From: Pseudozyma flocculosa PF-1
Lineage: Eukaryota > Basidiomycota > Ustilaginomycetes > Ustilaginales > Ustilaginaceae
Reading direction: 5' to 3'
DNA: 64,000 bases
Assembly: GCF_000417875.1 (NCBI RefSeq)
Contig: NW_006920870.1
Location: 1,420,246-1,484,245 of the forward strand
Shown here: positions 1 to 10,417 of the stretch, in pieces
Position numbering within the stretch: the first letter of the stretch is position 1
Layout: each line of letters begins with the position of its first letter
The notes under the pieces: generated by a model
Seen by the model: the letters and a program-made list of their open reading frames with translations, nothing else
What the model was told of the DNA's origin: nothing
Databases searched by the model: none
Made by a program: the position numbers and the translations under genes

Positions 1-387
1 GGTAGCGTCGTCGACGTGCTCGATTTTCTGATGCACCGCGTCGAGGCGGGCACCGACATCGGACTCGAGTTCCCCGACGGGAAGCCACTGCGCAAGGACA
101 AAAAGAGCCTGACCTGGCTCGACGCCACCCTGCCCCTGTGCCGGGAGCACGACGACGACTTCGAGGGGCTGCGCCATCGCTGGTGGTCGGAGTGCGGCCG
201 GCCGGCCTCGATCCGCGGCCCGTACCGCGGCTATCTCGTCGAGGAGTCGCTCGACGAGGGTGGCCGAGCCAAGGCTCTGGATGAAGTCCCAGTCAGCCTC
301 CTCCTGCGCTACGAGCGCGAGAACGGCAAGTTGCCCGCGTGGGTGCCCGAGGCTCTGGAGCGAGCGGAGCGAGCTGCAGGGGCTTGA
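1..387 (+). CDS. 3' fragment of GNAT-family-associated protein (copy 1)
   Basis: An open frame enters from the left edge in frame 1 and stops at 387, so this is the C-terminal end of a longer protein. Its roughly 128 residues match the C-terminal module of the full-length copy on the minus strand at 11157-13355. Both share the order GS-V..VLD.L..R...GTD, then TWLDA.LP.C.EHD.D, then EGLRHRWW, GRPA..RGPYRGYL and finally G.LPAW. No catalytic motif is visible in this part, and the GNAT-like segment would lie upstream, outside the window. There is no ATG at the apparent start, which fits a truncated view rather than a small gene. The function of the module is unknown. The copy is on the opposite strand to the other two family members. 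Its reading frame is intact as far as it can be seen. Confidence 0.7.
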   Translation, partial: GSVVDVLDFLMHRVEAGTDIGLEFPDGKPLRKDKKSLTWLDATLPLCREHDDDFEGLRHRWWSECGRPASIRGPYRGYLVEESLDEGGRAKALDEVPVSLLLRYERENGKLPAWVPEALERAERAAGA

Positions 388-1035
388 CTGCGGGAGGGGT
401 CCGGGAACGCCACGAAGCAGGGGGTGATGCAGGGGCGGCGACAACGTATGCACAGGGACGCACGGCACAGCTCGGTACGGCACAGCATGGCATACGACAT
501 CAGGACGGGCAGGCGGGCAAACGACAATCGAGGGGCGCGACAGGGCCCCTGAGGCAAAGCGGTAACAGGCAGGATCAACCAACATCGTATCCAGGCCAAC
601 AGTACTACTGCGGAGATTGAGGCGAGTCAGGGTCGCGTTTGGCGCCCTCGCTGCGGACCGGCAGCCGGAGCGCCACACTTTGCAACGAGATTTGAAGCAA
701 AGCGGCGAACAAGCTAGCGAGACTTGGCTGCCAGCATTCAACAAGCGACGTGCGACTATCGTTCAGCGCATCGACCGCATGTCACGGAACGATTCGAGGG
801 CGATGGACTCGGCAGCCGCGGCGTGCATGTATCGACGAGCCAACGAGTCGAGCGCAGACGGATGAACGCGATTTTCATTCGGCTTTGGGGTGAAGCAGAG
901 ACTGTACGGGGATGGGAAAGAGCGAGGCGGGGTGGCGCAAAGCAAGGCCGAACACGGGCAACAACAAACAGGCAGCGTGCGTTCGACGAGAGCAGAGCAA
1001 GACGATCGAGCGGGGGCCGGAGCAGGGACGAGCCG
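388..1035. other. Intergenic, convergent
   Basis: This stretch lies between the 3' ends of copy 1 (+) and the secreted-protein gene (-). It is GC-rich and the open frames on both strands look like chance. I see no RNA gene or repeat. Confidence 0.5.
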
Positions 1036-2571
1036 CTAGGTCTGCAGACGACGGGCAGGACCGAGGGAGCGAGGAACGAAGTGACGAAGCGAGCTCGATG
1101 CCGAGTCGGCCGCCTGGGCGCCGATTGCTGGGATCCTGGCGAACCACTGCGGCAGCTCCTGAGCCGACCATCCTCGCGGGACGGGCTCGAGCTTCCACCC
1201 GTGGCCCACCTCGTTGGGCGGAGCGGGGTGGAGTTTCGACAAGGCGCTCCAGTCGTCGTTTTCCTGGTGCAGCTTGAGGCGGATGAAGCCGTCGCCGGCG
1301 TTGGGCATTTTGCCGTCGCGCGACGCGAGGACGGCCATGATGTGGTTGGCGTCGTAGGCCTCGACCTGCGACACCTCAAACATGGGCACAACGTCGTACC
1401 TGAAGCGGCCCAACACGGTCTTGGCGGTCCTGTAGCGCTGCGTGTCGACCTGGTCCCGGTGCGCCAGATCTTCGAGCTCGGCGACCAGCCAGGGCATGAT
1501 TTCCTCCCGGCCCAGCGCGACGTAGTGGGCATTGATCGCTCGACCGAGCGGCGTCGTCGGGTTGGACCGGCCGTAATGCATGGCCTGCAGCGCGCGGTGC
1601 GACCACCCGTCGCCATCGCGGTCGGCATAGACGCCGCGGCGCAGCGAACGCGATCGCCTCAGCCAGGCGGGCGGCACGATGCGGCCGACGATATCGTCGC
1701 GGCGCGCCACGTCGTCGTCGTCCATGAGCCGGAGGGCATTGCCAAACTGGCGCGCCGGGAAATTGTCCCACAGCGCCATGTCGATGTAGCGCTTGGGCAC
1801 GCCCGCCTCCAGCAGGTCCGTGACGCGCTGCGACTTGCCGTCCTGGCCCAGCCACGTGTTGACGCTGCTGTCGGTAAAGACAACGTGGGCGTCTGGGTTG
1901 TGGCGCAGCACCCTCGCCTCGATGCCGCGCACCCAGGCCACCTGCGCCGCCTCGTCGTACACTCCCGCCTCCTCTGATCCCGCCGAGGCGATGCGGGTGT
2001 TGTAGCCGTGGGTGACGTGGAAGAGGTGGATATCAAAGTAATCGTCGTGGGGCAGGTCGACTAGGATCGAGGTATCGTGCGGCGCGACGGGCGCGATCTG
2101 GAAGACATCGACCGACTTGCCGCGCAGCAGCGAGTCGAGCGCCTCTCCGCTGTACCGGTAGGCCCCCGAGGTCCGGTACCTGGGCTCGTAGCCCTCCCAC
2201 GTCTTCTCGTGCGGCGCGCCAAAGGGGAACGGGTTATCGGCGCGGAGGTAGTGGAAGCGCACGCCCGTCTGCTCGGCGCGCATGTCGTGCAGGAAATCCT
2301 CGAGGATCTGCTGTGCGAGCGCCTGCTCCTCGACGGCCGTGATGGCCACCACGATGTCGGTGTACTTGCCGCTCAGCGCCAGCACCTGGTGCGCCAGCAG
2401 GTCGTCGAGCTTGACGTCGGTGTACACCAGCGCGGCCTTGACCGAGGGGTCTGGGTTCGAGTAGCCTTGGAACTGGATCGGATGGGGGGTCTGGGCGAAG
2501 GTCGACGTCGTGAGCAGCAGCAGGGCCAATAGCAGGAAGAGGACGATCGGGAGGGAGTGCGAGGGTCGCAT
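1036..2571 (-). CDS. Secreted protein of unknown function, possibly nucleoside-hydrolase-like
   Basis: A single-exon gene of 511 residues. It begins at ATG 2571 with a clear signal peptide: a Leu-rich hydrophobic core at about residues 8-20, followed by a TFA-Q cleavage-like site near 26-27. The mature protein is therefore expected to be secreted or to enter the secretory pathway. Near residues 50-65 a segment TDVKLDDLLAHQVLAL loosely recalls the N-terminal Asp cluster of inosine/uridine-preferring nucleoside hydrolases (DTD...DD). It is followed by a beta strand like that family's VVAITAV. This is a weak resemblance and I do not assign the activity. The rest contains conserved-looking blocks such as HVTHGYNTR and TDSSVNTWLGQDG but no motif I know. 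A CT-rich leader (minus strand, about 2572-2690) precedes the ATG. Alternatives are a lineage-specific effector or another cell-surface enzyme. Confidence 0.7.
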   Translation of the reverse strand: MRPSHSLPIVLFLLLALLLLTTSTFAQTPHPIQFQGYSNPDPSVKAALVYTDVKLDDLLAHQVLALSGKYTDIVVAITAVEEQALAQQILEDFLHDMRAEQTGVRFHYLRADNPFPFGAPHEKTWEGYEPRYRTSGAYRYSGEALDSLLRGKSVDVFQIAPVAPHDTSILVDLPHDDYFDIHLFHVTHGYNTRIASAGSEEAGVYDEAAQVAWVRGIEARVLRHNPDAHVVFTDSSVNTWLGQDGKSQRVTDLLEAGVPKRYIDMALWDNFPARQFGNALRLMDDDDVARRDDIVGRIVPPAWLRRSRSLRRGVYADRDGDGWSHRALQAMHYGRSNPTTPLGRAINAHYVALGREEIMPWLVAELEDLAHRDQVDTQRYRTAKTVLGRFRYDVVPMFEVSQVEAYDANHIMAVLASRDGKMPNAGDGFIRLKLHQENDDWSALSKLHPAPPNEVGHGWKLEPVPRGWSAQELPQWFARIPAIGAQAADSASSSLRHFVPRSLGPARRLQT

Positions 2572-3830
2572 CTTGCCAATGTGTGGGGACGTGGAAAGGA
2601 AGGGGACAGCGGGTAGGGGGATGAGAAAGAAAGGATGAGAGGGAAAGGAGATGAGAGGGGAGAGGAGGAGAGATGATGGGGCGATAGTTCTCGACGAGCC
2701 GCCGCAAGCCGCTCTTAAGTAGACGGCGGCGACCTCGACGGCGCTGAGGAGCAGCGAGGGGCCACGGGCGCCGGACAGTCAAGCACGCCGAGGCACGACG
2801 ACGGCGGCGAGGGCGAGCGACGCCTTCATTTGGCAACGCTCATTCGGCTGTCCCACACGTTACGCTTCGGTTCGGCGGCACCGGTCGTGGAGCACCTCAT
2901 CCTCGACCTCGTCGACGTAGGGGCAGTGTCGAATGACGTGCAAAAGGTGCGCTCCATTCTTGACCATCTAGAGGCAACAGCAGTGTGGCGGAAAGGAAGA
3001 GAAGGGGAGGGAAGGGAAAGCCCAGGCAGTCCAAGCCCACCAAGGCAATTGAAAGGCCCACGTACGGCGGCGGGGCGAAAGGGTGGCGCGCATCTTCGCC
3101 CCGACGCAGGGTAGCGCGGCGCAGTGCGCAGGTGATGCTATGGCAGTTCCGCGAGTCGATACGGTCCGGTGGTCTCGAGGTCCGCAAGGTCGGGGAATTG
3201 ACCAACCCTCCGCCTGGTCCGGGGCGTCGTCGAGCCTCGTTTCGGTCCGGGCAGGCAGCCAAATCAGACCGGTGAAATCGGCTCGTCTTCCGAAGACTCG
3301 AGAGCGAAGAACCTTCCGGGGCGTGGGCAGCTTGTGTGATTCCAAGGACGACGACGACGACGGGTTGTGGTGGCGGTGGTGAAGGCAGACTGGTGACGGT
3401 AGGCCAGCGCCAAGTGCGGAGGGGGGGAGGGAGGGGACGCGGAAAAAAGGTCGGATCCGAGGTCATGCCCAACGTCACCTGGCGCGCAACGGGGCAGGCC
3501 ATGGGCGAGACCCTGCATGCCCTAGCCTGCCCTGCCCAGCCCGTCGACGCCAACGACGCGGTGCTGCGCTCCGCCGCTGCCCGTGCGGGCGTGCCTGCCA
3601 AAGCAAGGCCGACGAAAGCAAGCTGCTGCCGGTGGCTGGACCCTGACGACCTGTCCTGCTGATTCACCCGCGATGTCCTCTCGACCGACCGCCGTACCGC
3701 CGTTGCACCGCCGTTGCACCGTCATGCCGCCTTTCTGCCTGCCTGGCCCATCGACCTTCGACGGTCGCTCCACCGCCTAGCCCCCGAGCGTGCCAGACGC
3801 CTCTCTCCCTCGCTGCCAGGCAGAACCACA

Positions 3831-3847
3831 GCCTAGGCTAGGCTAGG
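3831..3847. repeat. GGCTA pentanucleotide array
   Basis: Short direct array of GGCTA units (read as CCTAGGCTAGGCTAGG) about 225 bp upstream of the small gene ATG. A similar array occurs at 48294-48317. Confidence 0.6.
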
Positions 3848-3970
3848 GGCAGGGCGAGGGCGGAATGACCTCACCTCTTGAGAAAGCTGGCGCGCGGCGA
3901 GGCGTGGTTCGTGCGACGTTCCTCGCTCCCCCCTTCCCCGAGGGAGGGGTCAATCGAGGTGGGGGCGAGG

Positions 3971-3977
3971 TATATAG
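3971..3977 (+). promoter_or_regulatory. TATA box of small hydrophilic-protein gene
   Basis: TATATAG at 3971-3977 sits about 95 bp upstream of ATG 4072, in otherwise very GC-rich DNA. AGGGG/CCCCT sequences (stress-response-element-like) occur just upstream, near 3930-3955. An isolated strong TATA with these motifs would suit an inducible gene. The inference rests on sequence alone. Confidence 0.45.
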
Positions 3978-4071
3978 CCTTGCTTGCCCGCCTCTCGGCG
4001 CCGCTTCTTTGCTTCTCACCACCAACAACACCACTCGCACCACTCGCACCACCAAGCCAACCACTGAAACC

Positions 4072-4568
4072 ATGTCGGGCGGAACTCAGTCACCTCCTCT
4101 CCAGGGCAAGGCCAACGATCCCATGGGACAGGTACGTCTTCCGCTTCCGTCCCTTGCATCCTCCCTCTGCCTCCCTCGCTCTCTGGTCGGGACATTGAAG
4201 CTGACTCCCCCCGCCCCTTCTGTGATTGCGACTGCAACGACCAGGCGGCACCGGGCAAGGATGCCCAGTCGGCCATTCCGGATAGCGAGCAGCGCGGCGA
4301 GATTTTCGGAAAGGGCGAGTCAAAGGACCCGCAGGGCGGCCAGGCCGGCGGTGCCAAGCTCGACGAGGTGCGTCTTCTCTCCTCTCCTCCCTTGGTCCCT
4401 TTTCTCCACCCCTCCTCCCCTCCTCCCCCTCCTCTCCCTTCTCCCTCCCCGCCCGAACTCGTCCCTCGCGCCAACACCTTGGACGGAGACTGACATCCCA
4501 CATCCACCCTTGCTCGACAGGCCATCGACTCGGCAAAGCATGCAAGCAAGGCCGTGCCCGAAAAGTAG
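4072..4568 (+). CDS. Small hydrophilic protein, three exons
   Basis: Spliced gene with exons 4072-4131, 4245-4367 and 4521-4568, giving 76 residues. Both introns are GT-AG (donors GTACGT and GTGCGT) and every junction keeps phase 0. The product starts MSGGTQSPPLQGKANDPMGQ and ends AIDSAKHASKAVPEK. It is rich in Gly, Lys, Asp, Glu and Gln, lacks hydrophobic stretches and has no Cys. It is therefore probably disordered and soluble, in the style of hydrophilins or LEA-like fungal stress proteins. I recognise no named domain, so stress function is an inference from composition plus the TATA box and AGGGG motifs upstream. The three tiny exons make the gene easy to miss. The convergent neighbour BRR6 ends 417 bp downstream. 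Confidence 0.7.
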
Positions 4569-4985
4569 ACGCCGCATCTCGCCCCCCGTTGTCGTTCGCC
4601 CATGCGCCCTCCTGCAATCTAGTCAAACATCCCCAGCGACGGGGACAGAAACCGTTCGACTGCTTGTGCTGCCGCTATCCGCCCGGTCCGTGACGCAAAT
4701 CGAGACGAGATAGCGCCCTCCACCACGATCCACTCGCCCCTCGAAGCGATCCTCGACGCACCTGTCGTCTCTGTGCACTTTGTCTCTTTCCATCGGCGTC
4801 TGTCGTGCCAACGTGTGTCTATGCGTAATGTCTGTGGTGCGACCGTGATGCGGGTGACTAGAATGAACGTGCAAGATCCCTGCGAGGCAAGGATCTGGTA
4901 TGCCATGGGCGGAGCGAACGAGTCCAAGGAGCGCGACGATCTATGACACGATGCGACGCGGCACGGCACGTTATCAACGGCGAGC
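4569..4985. other. Convergent intergenic region
   Basis: The 417 bp between the stops of the small gene and BRR6. I see no gene or repeat. Confidence 0.5.
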
Positions 4986-6472
4986 CTACTCGACCGCGAC
5001 GGCGCCGGAGCGCGGCATGCGTCTGCGCGCCGGCGTCGACGGAGCACTGCCCATCGACCACGCTGGCAGTGGTGGCGGCGGGTGGTGGTAGTAAGCTGCT
5101 GCCGGGTGCGGGTGATGGCCCATGTAGCCGTACGGCGCCGCCGCACCTGCACCTCCATCAATGGCCGGCGGCAAGTGCTGATGCTGCTGATGCTGATGCT
5201 GTGGTTGCTGCTGCTGCTGCTGCTGCTGCAACGTCGGCGGTGGTTGCTGCGACTGGTGCGGCTGCTCGCGCTGCCGCCGCGACCTGATGCGGAAAAAGGA
5301 AAAGACCGAGTTGGTGGCGCCAACAATGATGGAGAGCGTCACGAGGGAAAAGACCATCGACTTCCAGCTGACGACGTCGACGAAGCCATTGAGGATCTCG
5401 GCAAACGTCTCGGCCGTCACGCGCGCCCGACCCACGACGGCCGGGTCGCGCGCCGAGCACCGCTCCCAGTTGAGGCACGCCGCCGCCAGCGCGGGCGCCT
5501 GCATCTCGGTGCCGCACCGGTTGGCCGCGTACGAGGCGGCGCACGCTGTAATCTCGCTCAGCGTGTCTGCAGGGGGGGGAAACCGAGGGAAGGGCGACGA
5601 GAAAGAGGGATGGAAGCAGGCAAAACGGGTGCATCGATCAGCCGCAGCGTTCGCCGGAGGGGAGATCGGCCGGGAGGCCGGGAGGGCCACGCGCCGACGG
5701 CCTGCCACTCACCCATCTCGTATCCGCGGACTTTTTCGGCGACGTCTTGCTGGACGGTGCGGATGATGCTAAAGAGGAGGTAGAGAAAGGCGGCGAGGAT
5801 GCTTGCGTTGAAGAGGAACTGGGCGTAGCCGAGCAGCAGCTCTGGCCAGTCGAGGTGGTGGACGGCGCTGGGCGGACCTGCGCCCTTTGACGGGGCCATG
5901 GCGCCGAATTGCTGATGGTGATGGTTGGGACCGGCGCCCGGGTGACCGCTGCCGGGCAGGAAGTAGTTGACGATGTTCTTGGTCATGGGTCCGATGCGTC
6001 CGAGCGATCTATCGTCATCGTCGTCGTCGTCGTCGTCGTCGACATCGTCATCGTCATCATCTCCATCTTCGTCGCCGTCACCGTCGCCGGGGCCGGAGAG
6101 TTGGCCGTCAAAGTTCCTCGCCGACTTTCTTGCGACGACGAGCTGCTGCCCGTGGCGGCGCATGCGACCTGTCTTTGTCTGTAGGCTGCGCTTCCTCTTG
6201 ATGAGGTGGACCGCGGCGGAGCTGTAGGGGCGCTGCCTGGAGGGAGAGGGATCGCGGGTTGCGCTGCTGGCGCCCTCGTCCACCCAGCCCGAGGACGAGG
6301 AGGGGCCAGGGGCGGCGGCGGTGCCATCTTGGTTCGGATTGGGGTGGTCTTGGAAGCGGTTCGATGGCGGGGTGAGGGTGTTCATTTCGACGTCTGCGAG
6401 GGGTTCCTGGAGGTGTGGCGTGGGTTGCTTGCTGGGAGTGAGAGGCCCGCCAGAGGACGAGTCGATGGACAT
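4986..6472 (-). CDS. BRR6: Brl1/Brr6-family nuclear envelope protein
   Basis: Two exons, 6472-5713 and 5566-4986, joined across a 146-nt GTGAGT...CAG intron, give 446 residues. The C-terminal half is the Brl1/Brr6 domain: a first membrane segment at about 215-240, then a lumenal loop with four cysteines (C262, C271, C284, C290) that in this family form disulfides. A second membrane segment follows, containing MVFSLVTLSIIVGATN. Family members sit in the nuclear envelope and ER and assist nuclear pore assembly and membrane lipid homeostasis. The N-terminal half is variable, with a long Asp run at about 145-165 encoded by a (GTC)n tract on the plus strand. The C-terminus after TM2 is rich in Gln, His and Pro. 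The intron falls just before the first cysteine. Assignment to Brl1 versus Brr6 is not resolved; many fungi have one gene. Confidence 0.85.
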
Positions 6473-7206
6473 GTCTGCTGGGTCCGGAGTGTCAAAGACC
6501 GAGGCTGTCGGGCGGGACGAAGGGCAGCGATGGAAGCGAAGACGGTGAGCTCACGAAGACGTCGTGGCGATTGAGACGAGATACGGGCGACTCACGCTGC
6601 CTTGGGCCCGCTGGAGAGGTGTCCATGGGAGCCTCTTTTCCCCTGAACCAGCGGTCTCGCATCATGGCGGAGGCGCGGGGGAACGGGGCGAGCGGCGATG
6701 CGGGCGAGGTTGCTGCTGCGTCGATGATAATGATGTGCGCGTGGGTCGAGTGCAGAGGTGGACGAGGTGGTACCACCGGTGCGTGTGCGGGAAGGTGGTG
6801 GTGGTAGCGGCGAGCAGAGAGAGAGAGTGAGGTGCGCCAGAGAGAACAACACTCAACCGCGGCCTGTCTTGATTTTGCGCACAGACAGCCTTCACGTGAA
6901 GCAGCGACAACGGCGTGGCTTTGGCTTTTGGCTGTGGATTTCCCTTCGATTTTCTCCACCTGATTCGGGGCGGCACCCTAACAGCCCAACAACGAGAGCA
7001 CAAACCACCCTCGAAGCCTCCCTCCCTTCCTTCCCGACCGCCACCGTCACCGCCACCGCCACCACCACCGCCATCACCGCCCGCCCGCGTGTCAACCACC
7101 ATGCCAACTCACCGCCCCTCGTACTCATAGCAGCAGCAGCAGCAGCAACACCGTACGCCGCGGGCACCACCGACCTCGGGCAAGGCGCTGCGCCCCCATC
7201 GACATC
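6473..7206. other. Divergent promoter region BRR6 / OCA-like
   Basis: 734 bp shared by two divergent genes. It contains a GA run near 6820, a CCACC-rich stretch near 7040-7075 and a CAG microsatellite near 7131-7148, all just upstream of the plus-strand start. No gene seen. Confidence 0.5.
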
Positions 7207-10200
7207 ATGTCGCTGCCCCCGCTCACACCGCCCCTGCGCTTCTCCTACGTCGCCTTTCCTACCCAGCCCGCACAGCAGCAGCAGCAGCAGCAGCATAACC
7301 AGCATCATCACTCGACATCGACACCGGCGTCATCCTCGTCCCACTCGCCCTCATCAGCAGCCGCACCACTAGCGCCACCGCAAGCGTATTCTGCCTCGTC
7401 CAACGCCTTCCCCTCGACCTCAACCTCGACCTCTGCCTCGCCCTCACCCTCGCGTAGCACTCCTCCTCATGGTCCACCCGCCCACGCCCGCGAGACAGTC
7501 TACCGCGGCGCATACCCAAAGCCGCGCAACCTACGCTTCCTCGAACGCCTCCACCTCCGCACCATCCTCAGCCTCACCCCAAAGCCACTCGAAAACGACC
7601 CAACCATAAAGGCCTGGGCTTCCTCGGGCAACCCCACCACCGGAAAGCAGGGACAGCACGTCAGCCTCATACATGTCCGCACCGAAAAGCCAAAGGACGA
7701 GAGCGGCGGCCTCACCCGAGAAGGCGCCGCCAGGGCCCTCCTGGTCCTCCTCGACCGCAGAAACCACCCCCTCTACCTACACTGCCTCGACGGCGTCGAA
7801 GTCACGTCGACCCTCGTCGCGTGCATGCGCAAACTGCAGGCCTGGTCCAATGACGCCCTCCTCGCAGAACTCGCCCGCGCACTCCGCGACTCGAGCTCCT
7901 CGGACTGGACCCAGGTCCCCTCGCACCTTGCCACCTTTGTCTCCAAGTTTGGCCAGCCAGACGGCGTCCGCCTGCCCCCGCGCAACCACGTCCCCTCGTG
8001 GCTCTGGCCCGCACCTCACCCCCTCCATATCCTCGCAGACCCCTACGCCTGGGCACCCACGCCAGGCCCGCATCCTACACAGCACCCACACTACTCCCAC
8101 CTGCATCCCAACCACTCGTCGGCCTCCCTCTCCCGCAACGCATCCCAGGACACCACCGACGGCCAATCGCACAACGGCGACGCCGGCGCTCAAGGCGCAC
8201 ACACAGCCTCCATAGCCTCCGCATCCTCCTCGAACGCCTCGACGACAAAGAAGAACAGTGATGCGGCCGTCGGCCAAGCTCCCCAGCAGCCGCCAGCGAC
8301 ACAGCGGCTTCCTCCGCAGCGGCGGCTCCTACCCATCCAGCACCCCTTCTTCAAGCTTCGCTTCGACACCGATCCCGACCTGCCGCCACCACCGCCCCCA
8401 TCCCAGCAGACGGCAGCGCCCAGCCGGTCCACCGCGGCGGGACACCTTCACGCCCACTCGCGCGGCTCGCCCTCGTTCAACTCGGCCTCGGGTATGCAGA
8501 GCCCCTCGGCCGGCAGCTCACGACCCACGAGCCGCGCCGGCAGACCGACCGGCCACGCCGCCGCCGGGTCTCGCACCCATTCGCAGGCCCCATCCGAGAG
8601 CGGGCACGACGTGCCTGCCTTTGGCCTGGGTAGCGCCAGTGGCATCTCGAGCGCAGCATCGTCGACTCCCGGCAGCCCGCGGCGCAGGCATCCCATGTCG
8701 ATGCCGCCAGAGATTGGTTTCGACCAGCTGTCCGACCACCCTCGTCTGCAGCAGGGCGGCCATGCCCGGCCGCGTCACTCGATCGGCAGCGGCTCGGCGG
8801 GCACCAACGTCGTCTCGCCCTCGACTCTGCTGAACGGTGTCGATGCGCACGGCTCGGGGTCCAGCAGCCGGAGGACTCGCCAGGGATCCACCTCGTCAAA
8901 CACGTCGTCGGGCTCGGCAGAGGCAGCCGGCAGCGTCATGGCCTCTCCCAGCCGGCATCGATCGCGCACCGACTCGGCCGTGACGGCGCTGCCTCGGACG
9001 CCTCCGCTCAACCCGACTCCGCTCGGTGCGCTGNNNNNNNNNNNNNNNNNNNNNNNNNNNNNNNNNNNNNNNNNNNNNNNNNNNNNNNNNNNNNNNNNNN
9101 NNNNNNNNNNNNNNNNNNNNNNNNNNNNNNNNNNNNNNNNNNNNNNNNNNNNNNNNNNNNNNNNNNNNNNNNNNNNNNNNNNNNNNNNNNNNNNNNNNNN
9201 NNNNNNNNNNNNNNNNNNNNNNNNNNNNNNNNNNNNNNNNNNNNNNNNNNNNNNNNNNNNNNNNNNNNNNNNNNNNNNNNNNNNNNNNNNNNNNNNNNNN
9301 NNNNNNNNNNNNNNNNNNNNNNNNNNNNNNNNNNNNNNNNNNNNNNNNNNNNNNNNNNNNNNNNNNNNNNNNNNNNNNNNNNNNNNNNNNNNNNNNNNNN
9401 NNNNNNNNNNNNNNNNNNNNNNNNNNNNNNNNNNNNNNNNNNNNNNNNNNNNNNNNNNNNNNNNNNNNNNNNNNNNNNNNNNNNNNNNNNNNNNNNNNNN
9501 NNNNNNNNNNNNNNNNNNNNNNNNNNNNNNNNNNNNNNNNNNNNNNNNNNNNNNNNNNNNNNNNTGGCCCGGCCACGGATGGCGTCCGCAGCACCGGCGG
9601 GACCGGCAGCGCCAGCGATCCGGCTCGACCGTCTCGTACCGACGGCGGCGGTGGCGGCGGCGACTTTCTGCGCGTACCCTCAGTCGCGTCGGGTCAGGAC
9701 GGTAGCCTCTCGGTGCCAGAATCGCCGCTGCTCAATTCCATCACGCCCAAGCAGTCAGACTTTGACCTGTCGCGACGCAGCCAGGCCATGGCCCTGGCAG
9801 CCGAAGCATCGTCGACGTCGAAGGGCAGCTTGGAAACGCCACGTCCGGGTGTAGCGGCAAGCGGTGGACGGTCCGACACCCTCAAACCGCCACCGCCGCC
9901 GCCACCATCGTCGTCGTCGTCGTCGTCGTCGTTGGTGGTGCTGCCGGGTGGAAGCGCTGGAGTTGAGTCGACGACCCCGGATGCGATCGAGAGCGAGAGC
10001 GAGCAGACGCTTTCATCGTCGGCGTCGGTGTCCAAGTCGGCTTCGACGTCGTACTTTGACGAACCGGAATCCTACACCGCCCGCGGCGGCAGTGGCGATG
10101 GCGGTGGCGGTGGGGAAGGAGGGGTTATCGCGAACCTGCGAAAAAGACCGGGCGGTATCGGAGGAGGACGTAGAGAGCACTCTACGTATGAAACGGAGGA

Positions 10201-10417
10201 TTTCCAACAGCGTGTTGGGTATGGTAGTGACGATGAGGGGGAAGCGGAGGAGGGCGAGGAGGAGGAGGAGGAGGAGGAGGAGGAGGAAGGTGAGGAGGAA
10301 GAGGAGGAGGAAGAAGAGGAGGAAGAAGAGGAGGAAGAGGAGGAAGAGGAGGAGGAGGAGGACGGGGATGCGGATAGCGATCTGGCACTCGAGGCGCTGG
10401 ACCTGGATGGGTATTGA
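7207..10417 (+). CDS. Divergent Oca/Siw14-type phosphatase-like protein (contains assembly gap)
   Basis: The frame opens at ATG 7207 and runs to a 531-base N gap (9034-9564). After the gap the coding sequence resumes in a different frame and ends at 10417, so the gap size is nominal or hides an intron. The phosphatase-like domain (about residues 94-250) begins VYRGAYPKPRNLRFLERLHL, the hallmark of the atypical dual-specificity Oca/Siw14 family, members of which hydrolyse inositol pyrophosphates. The signature loop reads HCLDGVEVT. Cys193 is present, but the position of the invariant arginine (HCx5R) is Val199, so catalysis is doubtful and Oca2/Oca4-like pseudophosphatases are the nearest comparison. 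A long Ser/Pro-rich tail follows. It ends in a run of more than 30 Glu (10250-10365) and the C-terminus LALEALDLDGY. The gene is far longer than yeast family members. Confidence 0.75.
9034..9564. other. Assembly gap (531 N)
   Basis: Run of N within the phosphatase-like gene. The flanking coding frames differ (frame 1 before, frame 2 after). Confidence 0.99.

Larger units (their letters stand above)
2572..4071. other. Divergent intergenic region
   Basis: The 1.5 kb between the secreted-protein gene and the small TATA-box gene holds a purine-rich tract (2572-2720, the pyrimidine-rich leader of the minus-strand gene). It also holds a short GAC run near 3350, a GGCTA pentamer array at 3831-3847 and a TATA element at 3971. 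The open frames on both strands have no family resemblance and look like GC-driven noise. Confidence 0.5.

Noticed and set aside
2897..3667. 256-codon minus-strand frame in the 2.6-4.1 kb intergenic region
   Set aside because: Composition is arbitrary (Pro/Arg/Ser) with no motif or credible start context.
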